From JACMIU01 sp043763605 (GTDB taxonomy: Bacteria; Armatimonadota; Armatimonadia; Armatimonadales; Armatimonadaceae): DNA of 64,000 bases. The notes under the pieces are model-generated. The model was not told the DNA's origin. It saw only the letters and a list, made by a program, of their open reading frames with translations, and ran no database searches. Positions 52,897 to 61,438 of the stretch are shown here, piece by piece. The DNA lies in the NCBI GenBank assembly GCA_043763605.1, contig JAYULM010000092.1:1-64000 (forward strand), read 5' to 3'. The stretch's first letter is position 1. Each line of letters begins with the position of its first letter. A program made the translations under genes and the position numbers.

Positions 52897-53094
52897 TTCT
52901 TCGGGACGGCGAGGAGGCGATGGGCAAGCACCAAACTCTATCCCGACGGGAGCGACAGGTTGTGGCTTCCCGAAGGCTATGCTGTGGGTGGCGTAGGAGA
53001 ATACTGTTTTATCGAAACCAACCTAGACGCATTCGTGAAGACCATAAGGTCGTGATATGATGACGCCGTCCTGATGGACAGGAGGACGGCGAAC

Positions 53095-55884
53095 ATGAAC
53101 GAGATGGAGAATGGGCGTGCTCACCGCGCACGGATGTTGGCGCAGGGCATGGGATCAGCGGGCGAAAACGGCGACGGCTTAGTGGAAAAGGTCGCTGAAC
53201 TTCTTGCGAAATACCCCGTCGGAATTTGGGCAGTATACGTCCGACGCTCCCACGTGACACAACTGGCGGAGCGTGGGACAGCAAATTATCTCCTTTATCA
53301 AGAGGAGTTGTACTCACGGCTGATGCAAATTGGACCACCCGCAGGGCGCATCATGCTCCTCGAATCAGATACGGGAAAGTCCGCTTCCCTTACCCGCCGT
53401 GAGCGCGAGGACCTTAACACTCTTTATGACGCGCTGGCGGCGGAAGACCCCGCGAAGCGGGTAGTTGTGATTGTTGCGGTAGACATCGCCCGCCTCCATC
53501 GCAACGCGAACCTGAGTGAACCCGTGGAGTTTGTGAACAGGATGGGCATACTGCAGGCGGGTACGCCGCAGGCGAGCGTCCTTTTTCATGACACCACCAA
53601 GTTCGCTGTGCTGGACATGGGAACCGACGGCGGGCAGGAGGAATATATACGACTGGCGCAACTCGCGGCGAGGGAGCGAAAGGAAATCCGCCGACGGACC
53701 GTGTTCGGGCGTATCCAGGCCGTCGAGAACGATGCGTGGTCGGGTCAGCAGACCGCGCTTGGTTGGCGGGGCGAATCGAAACGTGCCTCGTGGGAGACGG
53801 AGGACGGGCAAGCACGATCGGCTCGCGAGTACATTTATTGGCCCCACGCCGATGTCAAACTCGCGATCATGCGTGAAGCCCTCTCACCCAACATCGAAAC
53901 GCTGTACCAGCTCCACGGACACCTGCTCAAAAATAAAGACCACTTCACTTTTCCTCCGTTCGACGCCTCCGTGAGAAATGAGGCGTATCGTCACTCCGTC
54001 CTTCGTCGATGCGGCGTGCTCGACCCTATGGTGCTTGGTGGTACACGCCCCCCGCGCCCCGACGAGACGTACTTCCCGTCCGAGAAGGCACTGGAGAACA
54101 TCCTACTCGACGCGCTGGCGATCGGTGACGTTCGTTTCGGGTCGGGTAACCGAGGCGGAGCACACAAACTCAAGGGGGCACGGCAACGGGCGAAGCGGGA
54201 TAAACACGCAGTCGATACCCTTATCTCCGAAAATCGACCGTTGATCCGCGTTGATCCCAAACTGGCTATTTGCCGCACAGAGGAAGAGATCGCGATGTTT
54301 TGGGAGTTGGCGCGAAAATTTTCTCCCATCGATCTCGAGGCGTCGCGAGCCACGGGTTACACCGAGGAACCGCCAAACCCGAACCGCAAAAAGCCGAAGC
54401 GGGGGCGCCCGCCCGAGTCGGGTACAGTCGCCTCCCCGTGGGCGGGGGTAATATGGTGTGTACGCCATGGGGTAGACGAGAACGGCGACTTCGTGCGCGT
54501 CAGGCGGATGTGGCGTCGCGCGGGGCAAATCGCGTGCGAGGCGCAGAAGCAAGTTCATAGGCTGAAGACTGCCTGCGCCGTCGTTACGGGGTTGGAGGAG
54601 GTGTTCGCGCGTCATCTGCTCGGTACGGTGTCTCGCCTTCTCGCCGAGGACGATGGCATGATCGAAAGAATGCAGCACGAGCGCGACGACGCGAAGGCGC
54701 GGGTAGCACACCTTGATGTCGAACACGCGGAAATGGTCGTCAAGGTCGACAAACTGAACAAGCGCCTCGCGCGGTTGACTGCGACGGCGGAGGACGATGA
54801 TGCCGCAGAAGAGGAGGGTTTGGCATTCCGACAGGAGTTCATCAAGCCCCTACGCTCGGCTATCGCAGCGAACAGGCGCGAGGCGGACGCGGCGCGTGAA
54901 GCGACGCTTCACACGCCGACCTCTTCGAGTGCCGAGGAGATTCGTGCCGAACTCCGCCAACTCGTCCACGAGTGGAGCTCGTATCCGCTTGAGCGCCAGC
55001 GCGAGATCGTTCGGGCGTTCGTCGAGTCGATTAAGGTCTTGGTGCCCGACGGGACGGGGGCAGTGGTAATCGAATGGTGCTGGTCGCCGCGGGCCATCGT
55101 CGCGACAGGCGGCGAACCGCTGGTAGACGTTCTGGTGAGTTGGAAATCAACGAACCGCGACCACAGGTCCTGGACCGAGGCGGAGGACGATGCCCTCCGC
55201 CGCCTCTGGCCCGCGTCGTCGGGGGCAGACCGCGATGTCATTCTGGCGGCACTCCAGCCAGGCCGCAACTACTCGGCCATACAGACGCGGACGGAGCAAC
55301 TCGGGGTCAGAAATCCTGGGCGGGCTACCGCTTGGCGGACGGCTTGGAGGGCGTGGGAACACACCTGGGGCGAGCGGAACCCTGCTGTTTTGTATCTACA
55401 GGTCATCGGCTTCCCGAACGCGACGGGCTTCATCCGTGCCACAACACACCTAATGGCGGACACGGACGAGTGGGAGCGGAGCGGGATACGGGCACGCCTT
55501 GTGAACCGCGCTCAACAGCCTTACCCCCTGCCCTCGGAGACAGACGAGCACGGGGTACAAGTCCCCGAAGCCCCCGCTCGGTACACCTCGACGGGTATCG
55601 CACGGGCTTCAACTATCTCGGAGTCGGCACGTGAAGAAGGTGAAGGTGACGCCGTCGCCGTGCGCAACAGGCAACCCGCTGAAACCGTCCGTGTCGGCAC
55701 TACCGATACTCTACTTCACCGCCATGTTGTCGGCGAAGTAGCACGGTTGGCGCAGTATGCTGACTGGAAAGCGAGGGACCCGCTCGCTGGAGAACATGAG
55801 GAAGGGGCTGAAGGCACGGGCGAAGACGGGGAAGAAATCAACCGATACGGTTATCTACAAAATCACTCGCGTACCAGTGGGTAA
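53095..55884 (+). CDS. Large serine recombinase, probable island integrase
   Basis: A 929-residue serine recombinase. The start is ATG 53095 behind AGGAGG (53080-53085). Catalytic S52 lies in IWAVYVRRSHV, followed by VVDIARLHRNANL for the second catalytic motif and a recombinase domain to about 370. A Cys-bearing segment, a long coiled coil (IERMQHERDDAKARVAHLDV onward, about 520-570), and a SANT/Myb-like segment (SWTEAEDDALRRLWP, about 690-740) follow. The tail is acidic. The last codons (RTSG-stop) cross the attR core at 55874-55878, and the stop TAA (55882-55884) is in host phyH DNA. It is the only recombinase touching an island end, so it most likely made this insertion. Confidence 0.9.
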   Translation: MNEMENGRAHRARMLAQGMGSAGENGDGLVEKVAELLAKYPVGIWAVYVRRSHVTQLAERGTANYLLYQEELYSRLMQIGPPAGRIMLLESDTGKSASLTRREREDLNTLYDALAAEDPAKRVVVIVAVDIARLHRNANLSEPVEFVNRMGILQAGTPQASVLFHDTTKFAVLDMGTDGGQEEYIRLAQLAARERKEIRRRTVFGRIQAVENDAWSGQQTALGWRGESKRASWETEDGQARSAREYIYWPHADVKLAIMREALSPNIETLYQLHGHLLKNKDHFTFPPFDASVRNEAYRHSVLRRCGVLDPMVLGGTRPPRPDETYFPSEKALENILLDALAIGDVRFGSGNRGGAHKLKGARQRAKRDKHAVDTLISENRPLIRVDPKLAICRTEEEIAMFWELARKFSPIDLEASRATGYTEEPPNPNRKKPKRGRPPESGTVASPWAGVIWCVRHGVDENGDFVRVRRMWRRAGQIACEAQKQVHRLKTACAVVTGLEEVFARHLLGTVSRLLAEDDGMIERMQHERDDAKARVAHLDVEHAEMVVKVDKLNKRLARLTATAEDDDAAEEEGLAFRQEFIKPLRSAIAANRREADAAREATLHTPTSSSAEEIRAELRQLVHEWSSYPLERQREIVRAFVESIKVLVPDGTGAVVIEWCWSPRAIVATGGEPLVDVLVSWKSTNRDHRSWTEAEDDALRRLWPASSGADRDVILAALQPGRNYSAIQTRTEQLGVRNPGRATAWRTAWRAWEHTWGERNPAVLYLQVIGFPNATGFIRATTHLMADTDEWERSGIRARLVNRAQQPYPLPSETDEHGVQVPEAPARYTSTGIARASTISESAREEGEGDAVAVRNRQPAETVRVGTTDTLLHRHVVGEVARLAQYADWKARDPLAGEHEEGAEGTGEDGEEINRYGYLQNHSRTSG

Positions 55885-55890
55885 AGCCTT
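55863..55890. other. attR junction of the island
   Basis: The island arm TCACTCGCGTAC (55863-55874) meets host DNA after the core CCAGT (55874-55878), with central CA at 55875-55876. Together with the attL arm it reconstitutes an attP reading GTAC-CA-GTAC at its centre; 12 of the first 15 outward positions pair. Confidence 0.85.
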
Positions 55891-56230
55891 TATGGTCGTA
55901 CTCCGGGTGTTCGGGGCAGAACGGCGGTTTCAGGTTCGCTCGGTCCATCGATACCCACAGTTTTTCGGTCCCGAACAGGTCCGCCATCGCGCCGTGGATG
56001 CGCGGTGCCTGCCGGTTATCCCATAGGGATTGGTGCTGATACATTTCGACCATACCGCCCGGTGTCAGCGGGGCGCGGTACCAGTCATCAGGGTCGGCGG
56101 GGTCCATCTCCAGAAATGCGAACAGGGCGTCGACAACCGCCTGTCGGTTTTCCGGCGATACGGCATCCCGGACAATCACATACCCTTGCTCGCGGAAATG
56201 CGCGAGGTCGCTCTCGCTCAATACATTCAT
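55874..56230 (-). pseudogene. Phytanoyl-CoA dioxygenase family gene, 5' part (split by the island)
   Basis: The first 119 residues of the dioxygenase, from MNVLSESDLAHFREQGYVIV to HKGFTHW. The family's N-terminal FREQGYVIVRDAVS and the substrate loop EMYQHQSLWDNRQAPRIH are intact. The iron His (H118) is present but its Asp partner (D120) is on the other fragment, so this piece cannot bind iron properly. After the junction the frame runs 12 codons through island DNA to TGA at 55838. The native promoter is on this side. Confidence 0.93.
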
Positions 56231-56324
56231 CGTAAAAAACCTCTCTCACTATTGTACCCACCGCCCGCCGCGAAAAGTCAGGTGAGAAACGGTGACTGCG
56301 AAGGCAGGGCGAGGACGGGGTCCG

Positions 56325-56367
56325 AAAAAAGAAGAAACCGTCGCCGTGATTCTTTCACGGCAACGGT
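56325..56367 (-). terminator. Rho-independent terminator of the response regulator gene
   Basis: On the minus strand a 13-base arm (ACCGTTGCCGTGA) pairs with TCACGGCGACGGT (one mismatch) around a 5-base loop, and TTTCTTCTTTTTT follows. It lies 26 bases past the stop of the CheY-like gene. Confidence 0.85.
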
Positions 56368-56392
56368 CTCTCCCTGACACATAAGGTGAACC

Positions 56393-56791
56393 TTAGAGGT
56401 TGTAGCGACCGTCGCTGTCCTCCGTCGCCGAGGCGAGGATGCGCTTGACAAACTGCTTGAGTTCCATCGGGTTGAATGGCTTGGTCAGATACATATCCGC
56501 GCCGCGGGTGTACCCTTCCATCACATCCCGGTCCTGCGCCTTCGCGGTCAACATGATCACGGGAAGGTCATTAAGCATCGGGTCGCGGCGGATGTTGGCT
56601 AACAGTTCGAAGCCATCCATTTCGGGCATCATCACGTCGGAAACCAGTAGATCGGGGCGGCTCTGGCGAATCTTGGCGAGGGCTTGCGCGCCGTTGCTCG
56701 CGGTTTCCACGGTGTAACCGTCGCGCTCCAGGTTGACCTGGATCAGGCGTACGATATTCGGTTCGTCGTCCACGGCTAAAATACGAGGCAT
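56393..56791 (-). CDS. CheY-like single-domain response regulator
   Basis: A 132-residue receiver domain with nothing fused to it. Acidic pocket D8-D9 (LAVDDEP), phosphorylated Asp near 52 (LLVSDVMMPEMDG), Thr/Ser in IMLTAKAQDRD, and Lys in YLTKPFNPMEL are all present. It has its own promoter and terminator and no histidine kinase nearby, so its partner kinase is encoded elsewhere. Output must be by protein contact. Confidence 0.92.
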   Translation of the reverse strand: MPRILAVDDEPNIVRLIQVNLERDGYTVETASNGAQALAKIRQSRPDLLVSDVMMPEMDGFELLANIRRDPMLNDLPVIMLTAKAQDRDVMEGYTRGADMYLTKPFNPMELKQFVKRILASATEDSDGRYNL

Positions 56792-57102
56792 TATTCCAAT
56801 TTATCCTTTCGTCCCGCCTCCCAGTGAAAGGGAAGCGTCACGTTCGTTCATCCGGCTATCGGCGGGACCTCCCCTACTGAAGTGGTGGGCGGAAGTTCTT
56901 CGTCCAAATTATTCTACACAGTACGCGTGTTCCTGTCAATCTGGCGCGATCATGGGGGCGGCGCGAAATACTTTCCAAAACGGGCGCGAACCCGGTAAAA
57001 CGGCGTATACCGAAACCGCCCGAAGTTGGCGATTATTATAGACAGAATACGGCTTTAGTACCGGCTCGATAGCATCGGCGAGAGCGACACAAGGAATGTA
57101 GC
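56792..57102. other. Divergent intergenic region between the regulator genes
   Basis: This 311-base gap holds the strong minus-strand promoter described separately. AT-rich sequence around 57031-57050 (GATTATTATAGACAGAATAC) may contain the plus-strand promoter of the LuxR-type gene. No gene is seen. Confidence 0.5.
56911..56939 (-). promoter_or_regulatory. Strong sigma-70-like promoter of the response regulator
   Basis: On the minus strand, TTGACA (56939-56934) and TAGAAT (56916-56911) are separated by exactly 17 bases. This is the best promoter match in the window. It leaves a leader of roughly 110 bases. Confidence 0.75.
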
Positions 57103-57438
57103 ATGGAAACCGGCATCCACGAGTTTGAATTTATAACCTGTGAGTACGGGGAGGAAACCGATGAGTACGAGGAGTACGACGGAGATGAGGACCCCGAGCA
57201 AGCCGAAGCGCGCCGGATTCATCTCACCCGGCGCGAGGTCCAGGTGCTGACACTCGTGATCGAGGGGAAATCGAGCAAACAGGTCGCAGAGCATATCTAT
57301 ATCAGCAAACGAACTGTAGATTATCATCTCGCGAACATTTATAAGAAACTGGATGTATCGAACCGCGTCCAGGCGTTCCGGGAGGCGACGCGGCGCAACC
57401 TACTGCCGCTCGGCGGTGTTTACGGGATCGCGATGTGA
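57103..57438 (+). CDS. Solo LuxR-type HTH protein
   Basis: A 111-residue protein. Residues 1-40 are strongly acidic (EYGEETDEYEEYDGDEDPEQ), with no receiver or autoinducer-binding domain. Residues 41-105 are a complete LuxR/FixJ HTH: HLTRREVQVLTLVIEGKSSK, then VAEHIYISKRTVDYHLANIYKKLDV. A bare HTH could bind DNA as a dimer; the acidic tail could mimic DNA or recruit polymerase. It diverges from the CheY-like gene, with which it could form a split two-component output; this is inference. Confidence 0.88.
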   Translation: METGIHEFEFITCEYGEETDEYEEYDGDEDPEQAEARRIHLTRREVQVLTLVIEGKSSKQVAEHIYISKRTVDYHLANIYKKLDVSNRVQAFREATRRNLLPLGGVYGIAM

Positions 57439-57490
57439 GCCGCGTACCGACGCGAAACATGCCCGCTACAGTGTGACGGAACTCCTTCCG

Positions 57491-57817
57491 CTAATTCCAC
57501 GGTTCCGGGAGTAGGGACAGGTAACGAATCCCCTTTCGCGGTTCCGCCATCAACTCCTCCGCCGCGTCGCGAAACTCCCGGTAATGCGCGGTCTGCTGAT
57601 GCGCGACGAAGTCCCCTTCGGAGTGATACACCTCGTACAGAAGATACTCGGCGGGATCGTCGGGGACTTCGGAAGGGGTAGCGAGCTTCAGCACGTCAAA
57701 CCGGAGGTTCCCCGGCTCCTCGCGCGTCGCCCGATGGTTCGCGGCGATGATGGACTCGAACCGGGCGGCGGCGTCCGTGCCCGGTTTCACTTTGACGGAA
57801 ACAACGACGATATACAT
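57491..57817 (-). CDS. ABM-superfamily monooxygenase (antibiotic biosynthesis monooxygenase-like)
   Basis: A 108-residue dimeric ferredoxin-like domain: VVVSVKVKPGTDAAARFESI, then NHRATREEPGNLRFDVLKL and YLLYEVYHSEGDFVAHQQTAHYREF. The HxxxxH-type tail is normal for YgiN/LsrG-like members. Such proteins oxidise quinols or aldehydes or serve as isomerases; the substrate is unknown. It lies 9 bases downstream of the ABC permease gene on the same strand and may be the last gene of that operon. Confidence 0.83.
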   Translation of the reverse strand: MYIVVVSVKVKPGTDAAARFESIIAANHRATREEPGNLRFDVLKLATPSEVPDDPAEYLLYEVYHSEGDFVAHQQTAHYREFRDAAEELMAEPRKGIRYLSLLPEPWN

Positions 57818-57826
57818 GCCGTCAGT

Positions 57827-59455
57827 TTACGCCTTTCGCGGCTTGCTGACAATCCCCACGACCAGACCGATAAGCAGTGCGGTTGACCCGGACACGAGGA
57901 TCGAAATCATCCCCATATCGCGGAAGGGTTCGTACAGGAACGGTCCCCCGAGCCACGCCATGAAGATCGCGGGCTTGTCGTCCGCGTTCATTTGAATCAG
58001 AGACAGCGGCAGGGCGGGCAGAGCGTTGAACAGCACGAACAAACCGAACGCCAGCGCGCGCGCCGAGGATGCCGCCCGAATGAATCGCGCCGCCAGCCGC
58101 GACAAGCCCCAGGCGAGCGTCCCCGCCCCGGCGACATACACCGCGCCCGCTAAAACTGCCTGCAGTGTCCGGTGGTCATACCTCCCGGCTCCCGCGAACG
58201 TCCCGGTGGCGAGGCATATCACCGCGACCCCGAGCCAGGCGTAAAAATAGGGCAACGCACCCGCGTGGCGCGGCAGAAGCATCGCGCCGGGGCTGAAGTA
58301 CCCGTTGTCGCGCGCCGCCTGCGCGTCGCCCGGGGGAGCGTCCTCCGCCCGCACCGGGACAAACAGCCCGGGCAGGAACGGCAATGCCAGCGCGAACAGC
58401 CCGACAAGGAACATCCACATGGCTCCGATGATCATGCTATCCCTATCCGGGCTAACGGAGTCGCTATCCGAAGTGTAGAAATAGTAAGCGAGCATGCCGC
58501 CTTTCGACGCGATGCTGTAGTCGAAGGCGAGCATCACGATCCCCGTTGTCAGCAAAACCTGCTTGCGCAGGGAGTGCCCGGACTCCCCGCCGAACGTCCC
58601 GAACCGGTACGCCGCCGCCGTCAGGAGCAGGCGGACCGCCAGAAACGCGGCGGGGAGCATAGCAACGGCCGCAGGTATCGCCACCGGTCCGAGGACGATA
58701 TTCCGACCGGCGGCGGGCATCACCGCCGCGAACGGCGAAAGCAACCCGACCGCCGCCATCGGGAAGATGTCGGAAACCGAACTCGTGTTCCCGTTCGTGC
58801 CGACCAGGAATCCGACGACGAAGGTGATCCCGACGAACGCGATCACCGACACGTACGTCCAGATCACTGCATGCAGGCTATTTTTACAGGCACAGGAGAA
58901 GTATAAGCCGACAGCGGCGAGTACCACCGCGTCCACGGCGAGCAGGGCGTACACCCGGAGCATGTCGCCGATGGTCGCACCACCGAGCATCACGCACAGC
59001 GCGGACGCCGGGAGTGATAGCGCGAGCAGTAGCCCGAGGAACGCCAGCGAGGACATCAATTTGCCGACCAGCATCTCGGTCGCGGAGAGCGGCGTCGTGA
59101 TCAGCAGGTCGAGCGACTGGCGTTGCCGTTCGTCGGAAACGCTGGTCGCGGTCAGCGCGGGAGCGATCAGCGTGATCAATCCCGCCAGCGTCAGGAAGAT
59201 GAAATAGTAAAATTGTTGCAGTTGCCGTTGCGCGTCCACGATGCCGAAGGTGCGCGGGCCGTAGTCGCCAACGGCTATGCTACCGAGCAGGTTCTGCCCC
59301 GTAGATATCGCGTACCCGGTTACGGCAAGGACGCCGAGCAAGCCGAGGTACACGGCTTGAAACCAGAAGGCGCGGGTTCCGCGCATCGTCGCCCGCAGAT
59401 CCCGCAGGACGATGGGATTGTCGGCGAACGCCCGGAATAGTATGCTTCGTTCCAT
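57827..59455 (-). CDS. ABC-2 transporter permease
   Basis: A 542-residue membrane protein with about 11-12 hydrophobic segments. Its N-terminus (NPIVLRDLRATMRGTRAFWFQAVYLGLLG) and SDERQRQSLDLLITTPLSATEMLVGKL segment are typical of NosY/GldF-style permeases, the latter being the coupling loop to the ATPase. It is separated by 9 bases from the ATPase gene upstream. It forms the second permease of the exporter with the 340-residue protein. Confidence 0.85.
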   Translation of the reverse strand: MERSILFRAFADNPIVLRDLRATMRGTRAFWFQAVYLGLLGVLAVTGYAISTGQNLLGSIAVGDYGPRTFGIVDAQRQLQQFYYFIFLTLAGLITLIAPALTATSVSDERQRQSLDLLITTPLSATEMLVGKLMSSLAFLGLLLALSLPASALCVMLGGATIGDMLRVYALLAVDAVVLAAVGLYFSCACKNSLHAVIWTYVSVIAFVGITFVVGFLVGTNGNTSSVSDIFPMAAVGLLSPFAAVMPAAGRNIVLGPVAIPAAVAMLPAAFLAVRLLLTAAAYRFGTFGGESGHSLRKQVLLTTGIVMLAFDYSIASKGGMLAYYFYTSDSDSVSPDRDSMIIGAMWMFLVGLFALALPFLPGLFVPVRAEDAPPGDAQAARDNGYFSPGAMLLPRHAGALPYFYAWLGVAVICLATGTFAGAGRYDHRTLQAVLAGAVYVAGAGTLAWGLSRLAARFIRAASSARALAFGLFVLFNALPALPLSLIQMNADDKPAIFMAWLGGPFLYEPFRDMGMISILVSGSTALLIGLVVGIVSKPRKA

Positions 59456-59464
59456 GATTTTTCC

Positions 59465-60412
59465 TTAATGTACCGCGCCGGTGGTCACGCGCATAAAAAC
59501 GTCTTCGAGGTCCATCGCCGCCTCGGAAAACGCGGCTATCGGCAGTTTCGCGTCCACCAACAGATGGCGGAGCAGCGCGGCTTGCGATTCGAGGTCGCCG
59601 GTATAGGCGACACGCAGTTCGGTATTTTCGGGGTCCGCCGTGATTTTTTCGACGTTCGGTTGCGCCGCTAATGCCTCGCGGAGCGCGCCGAGCGTCGCCG
59701 GGTCGGACGTGACCGGACGTATCGATAGTTGCCGCGTCGGTTGCACCTTGCGGACCACAGTATCCACGTCGCCGGAAACCAGCAGATTCCCCCGCTCCAT
59801 GATGCCGACCTTGTTGCAAAAGTCAGCGAGTTCCGGCAGGATGTGCGACGACACGATCACGGTCTTGCCCATCTCGCCGAGCGTCTTGATCAGTTTCTTG
59901 ATCTCGATCCGGGCGCGCGGGTCCAGACCCGACGCCGGTTCGTCCAGCAGAAGCACCTTCGGGTCGTGGACCAGACACTTGGCGAGACACAGCCGCTGTT
60001 GCATGCCGCGCGACAGGGTTTGCACGTACGAGTCGCGCTTCTCGGTCAGATCGGTCAGAGTCAGAACGTGTTCGATGATGTCGCCGCGCTCGGTCTTCGG
60101 GCGTCGATACGCGGCGGCGAAAAAGTCCAGATACTCCCAGACCTTGATGTCGTCGTAGACCCCGAACGTGTCCGGCATGTAGCCGATCAGTGGGCGCACG
60201 TCCAACGGGTAACGCACCACGTCGATGCCGTCGATGGTCGCCGTACCGCTTGTCGGTTGCAACAGCGTCGCTATCATCTTGATCGTGGTCGATTTACCCG
60301 CCCCGTTCGGGCCGATGAACCCGAAAATATCGCCCGGTTCCAGAAACAGGCTGATGCCCTCGACGGCGGTTAGCGTCCCGTACGTCTTGCGCAGGTTGTC
60401 GGCGTGTAGCAT
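59465..60412 (-). CDS. ABC transporter ATP-binding protein
   Basis: A 315-residue ATPase of the CcmA/NatA class: Walker A GPNGAGKST near 38-46, Q-loop YMPDTFGVYDD, signature LSRGMQQRL near 138, Walker B VLLLDEPASGLD near 158, and H-loop SSHILPEL near 195. The C-terminal 90 residues are the regulatory extension common in this class. It is sandwiched between the two permease genes (3- and 9-base gaps), so the three make one exporter complex. Confidence 0.94.
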   Translation of the reverse strand: MLHADNLRKTYGTLTAVEGISLFLEPGDIFGFIGPNGAGKSTTIKMIATLLQPTSGTATIDGIDVVRYPLDVRPLIGYMPDTFGVYDDIKVWEYLDFFAAAYRRPKTERGDIIEHVLTLTDLTEKRDSYVQTLSRGMQQRLCLAKCLVHDPKVLLLDEPASGLDPRARIEIKKLIKTLGEMGKTVIVSSHILPELADFCNKVGIMERGNLLVSGDVDTVVRKVQPTRQLSIRPVTSDPATLGALREALAAQPNVEKITADPENTELRVAYTGDLESQAALLRHLLVDAKLPIAAFSEAAMDLEDVFMRVTTGAVH

Positions 60413-60415
60413 GGG

Positions 60416-61438
60416 TTACGCCCCCGCCTTTCCGACGCCGAACGCCGCACGGGACTTGCGGACCTTTTCGGCGACCGGCATTTCCAGCCCGCGCAGGGTT
60501 TTGACGGCGGCGCGGACGAACGCGGCGGTCGATAGCGCGAATACCGCGACGCCCCAATAATGTACGCCGAGTGCGCACCATAGATCATACGCCGTCTGCG
60601 CGGAATTGTAGGAATTCGGCAGGTTCGCGACCATGACAAACGGGTTCAGCGCGAACAGCAGGTTTGCACCCAGTGTCAACGCGACGCCTCGCCGCATAAA
60701 TTCGACCCAGTGTGACGGCATATCGGAGTACGACCGGTCATAGCCGTAGATATACAGGTCTCGGTATGCCAACGGGTCCGACTGATCCACCGGAGCGGAT
60801 AGCCCCCCGAATAGGGACAGCAGTAGCGGCACCATGACCAGGAACGCGATCACTGTGGCGACGATACCGAGCAACGCGGTAATGCCTTTCTTCGATTTCG
60901 CCGATACCCATAGGCTGAACGCGCCGAGGAACACGCTCCACGCGAAAATCTGCACCTGACCCCAGACGAGTTGCGAAGCCGTTAAATTGGGTGTGTAGTC
61001 CCGCCCGGACAGATACGACACGACGATCAGCGGCACGAAGACCGCCATCACGCACCCAATCAGACCGACGCGCCACCAGAGTTTGCCGCACACAATCTGC
61101 GCCGGGGTAAGCCGGGTCAGGATCAGCGACTCGTACGTCTGCTTCTCGCGCTCCACGGCAATCGCGCCGTAGAGCGAACAGGGCACGATCAGAGTCAGTA
61201 GAAACAACTCGGCGATCACCAGATAGATCGAAATATCCTCGCTGGCGCGGACGATCCCGAACAGGGTCCAGAGATAAAGAAAACAGAGCGTGCCGCCCAG
61301 AAAAAAGTTCAGGGAACGGGTCGCATACGGGTTCTCGGTGTTGCTCCCGGTGCGCAGGGTGCGGCGCAGGGTGCGCGTCGCCTCCAGAGTCATCGGGTTT
61401 TCCCACAGCAGTTCACGCAGGGTGTTGGCAAGGTTCAT
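60416..61438 (-). CDS. ABC-2 transporter permease
   Basis: A 340-residue protein with six or seven membrane segments. The coupling segment is AVEREKQTYESLILTRLTPAQIVCGKLWW, equivalent to the one in the 542-residue permease. It overlaps the upstream 841-residue gene by 4 bases (ATGA). The reduced length compared with its partner suggests a specialised half of a heterodimer. Confidence 0.87.
   Translation of the reverse strand: MNLANTLRELLWENPMTLEATRTLRRTLRTGSNTENPYATRSLNFFLGGTLCFLYLWTLFGIVRASEDISIYLVIAELFLLTLIVPCSLYGAIAVEREKQTYESLILTRLTPAQIVCGKLWWRVGLIGCVMAVFVPLIVVSYLSGRDYTPNLTASQLVWGQVQIFAWSVFLGAFSLWVSAKSKKGITALLGIVATVIAFLVMVPLLLSLFGGLSAPVDQSDPLAYRDLYIYGYDRSYSDMPSHWVEFMRRGVALTLGANLLFALNPFVMVANLPNSYNSAQTAYDLWCALGVHYWGVAVFALSTAAFVRAAVKTLRGLEMPVAEKVRKSRAAFGVGKAGA

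Larger units (their letters stand above)
14246..55878. mobile_element. Serine-integrase genomic island of about 41.6 kb inserted in a phyH gene
   Basis: Both ends carry the CCAGT core (14246-14250 and 55874-55878). Removing the DNA between them fuses the two phyH parts in frame (...GFTHW + DMDTNKL...). The distance between the two CA dinucleotides is 41,628 bases. A serine recombinase gene reads into the right end. No tRNA gene, replication initiator, conjugation or capsid genes are visible inside, so this is an integrative defence island without recognisable transfer functions. A ParB-like gene and a second serine recombinase inside suggest a composite history. Confidence 0.9.

Noticed and set aside
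14246..55878. Prophage or conjugative element
   Set aside because: No capsid, terminase, portal, relaxase or type IV secretion genes are visible.
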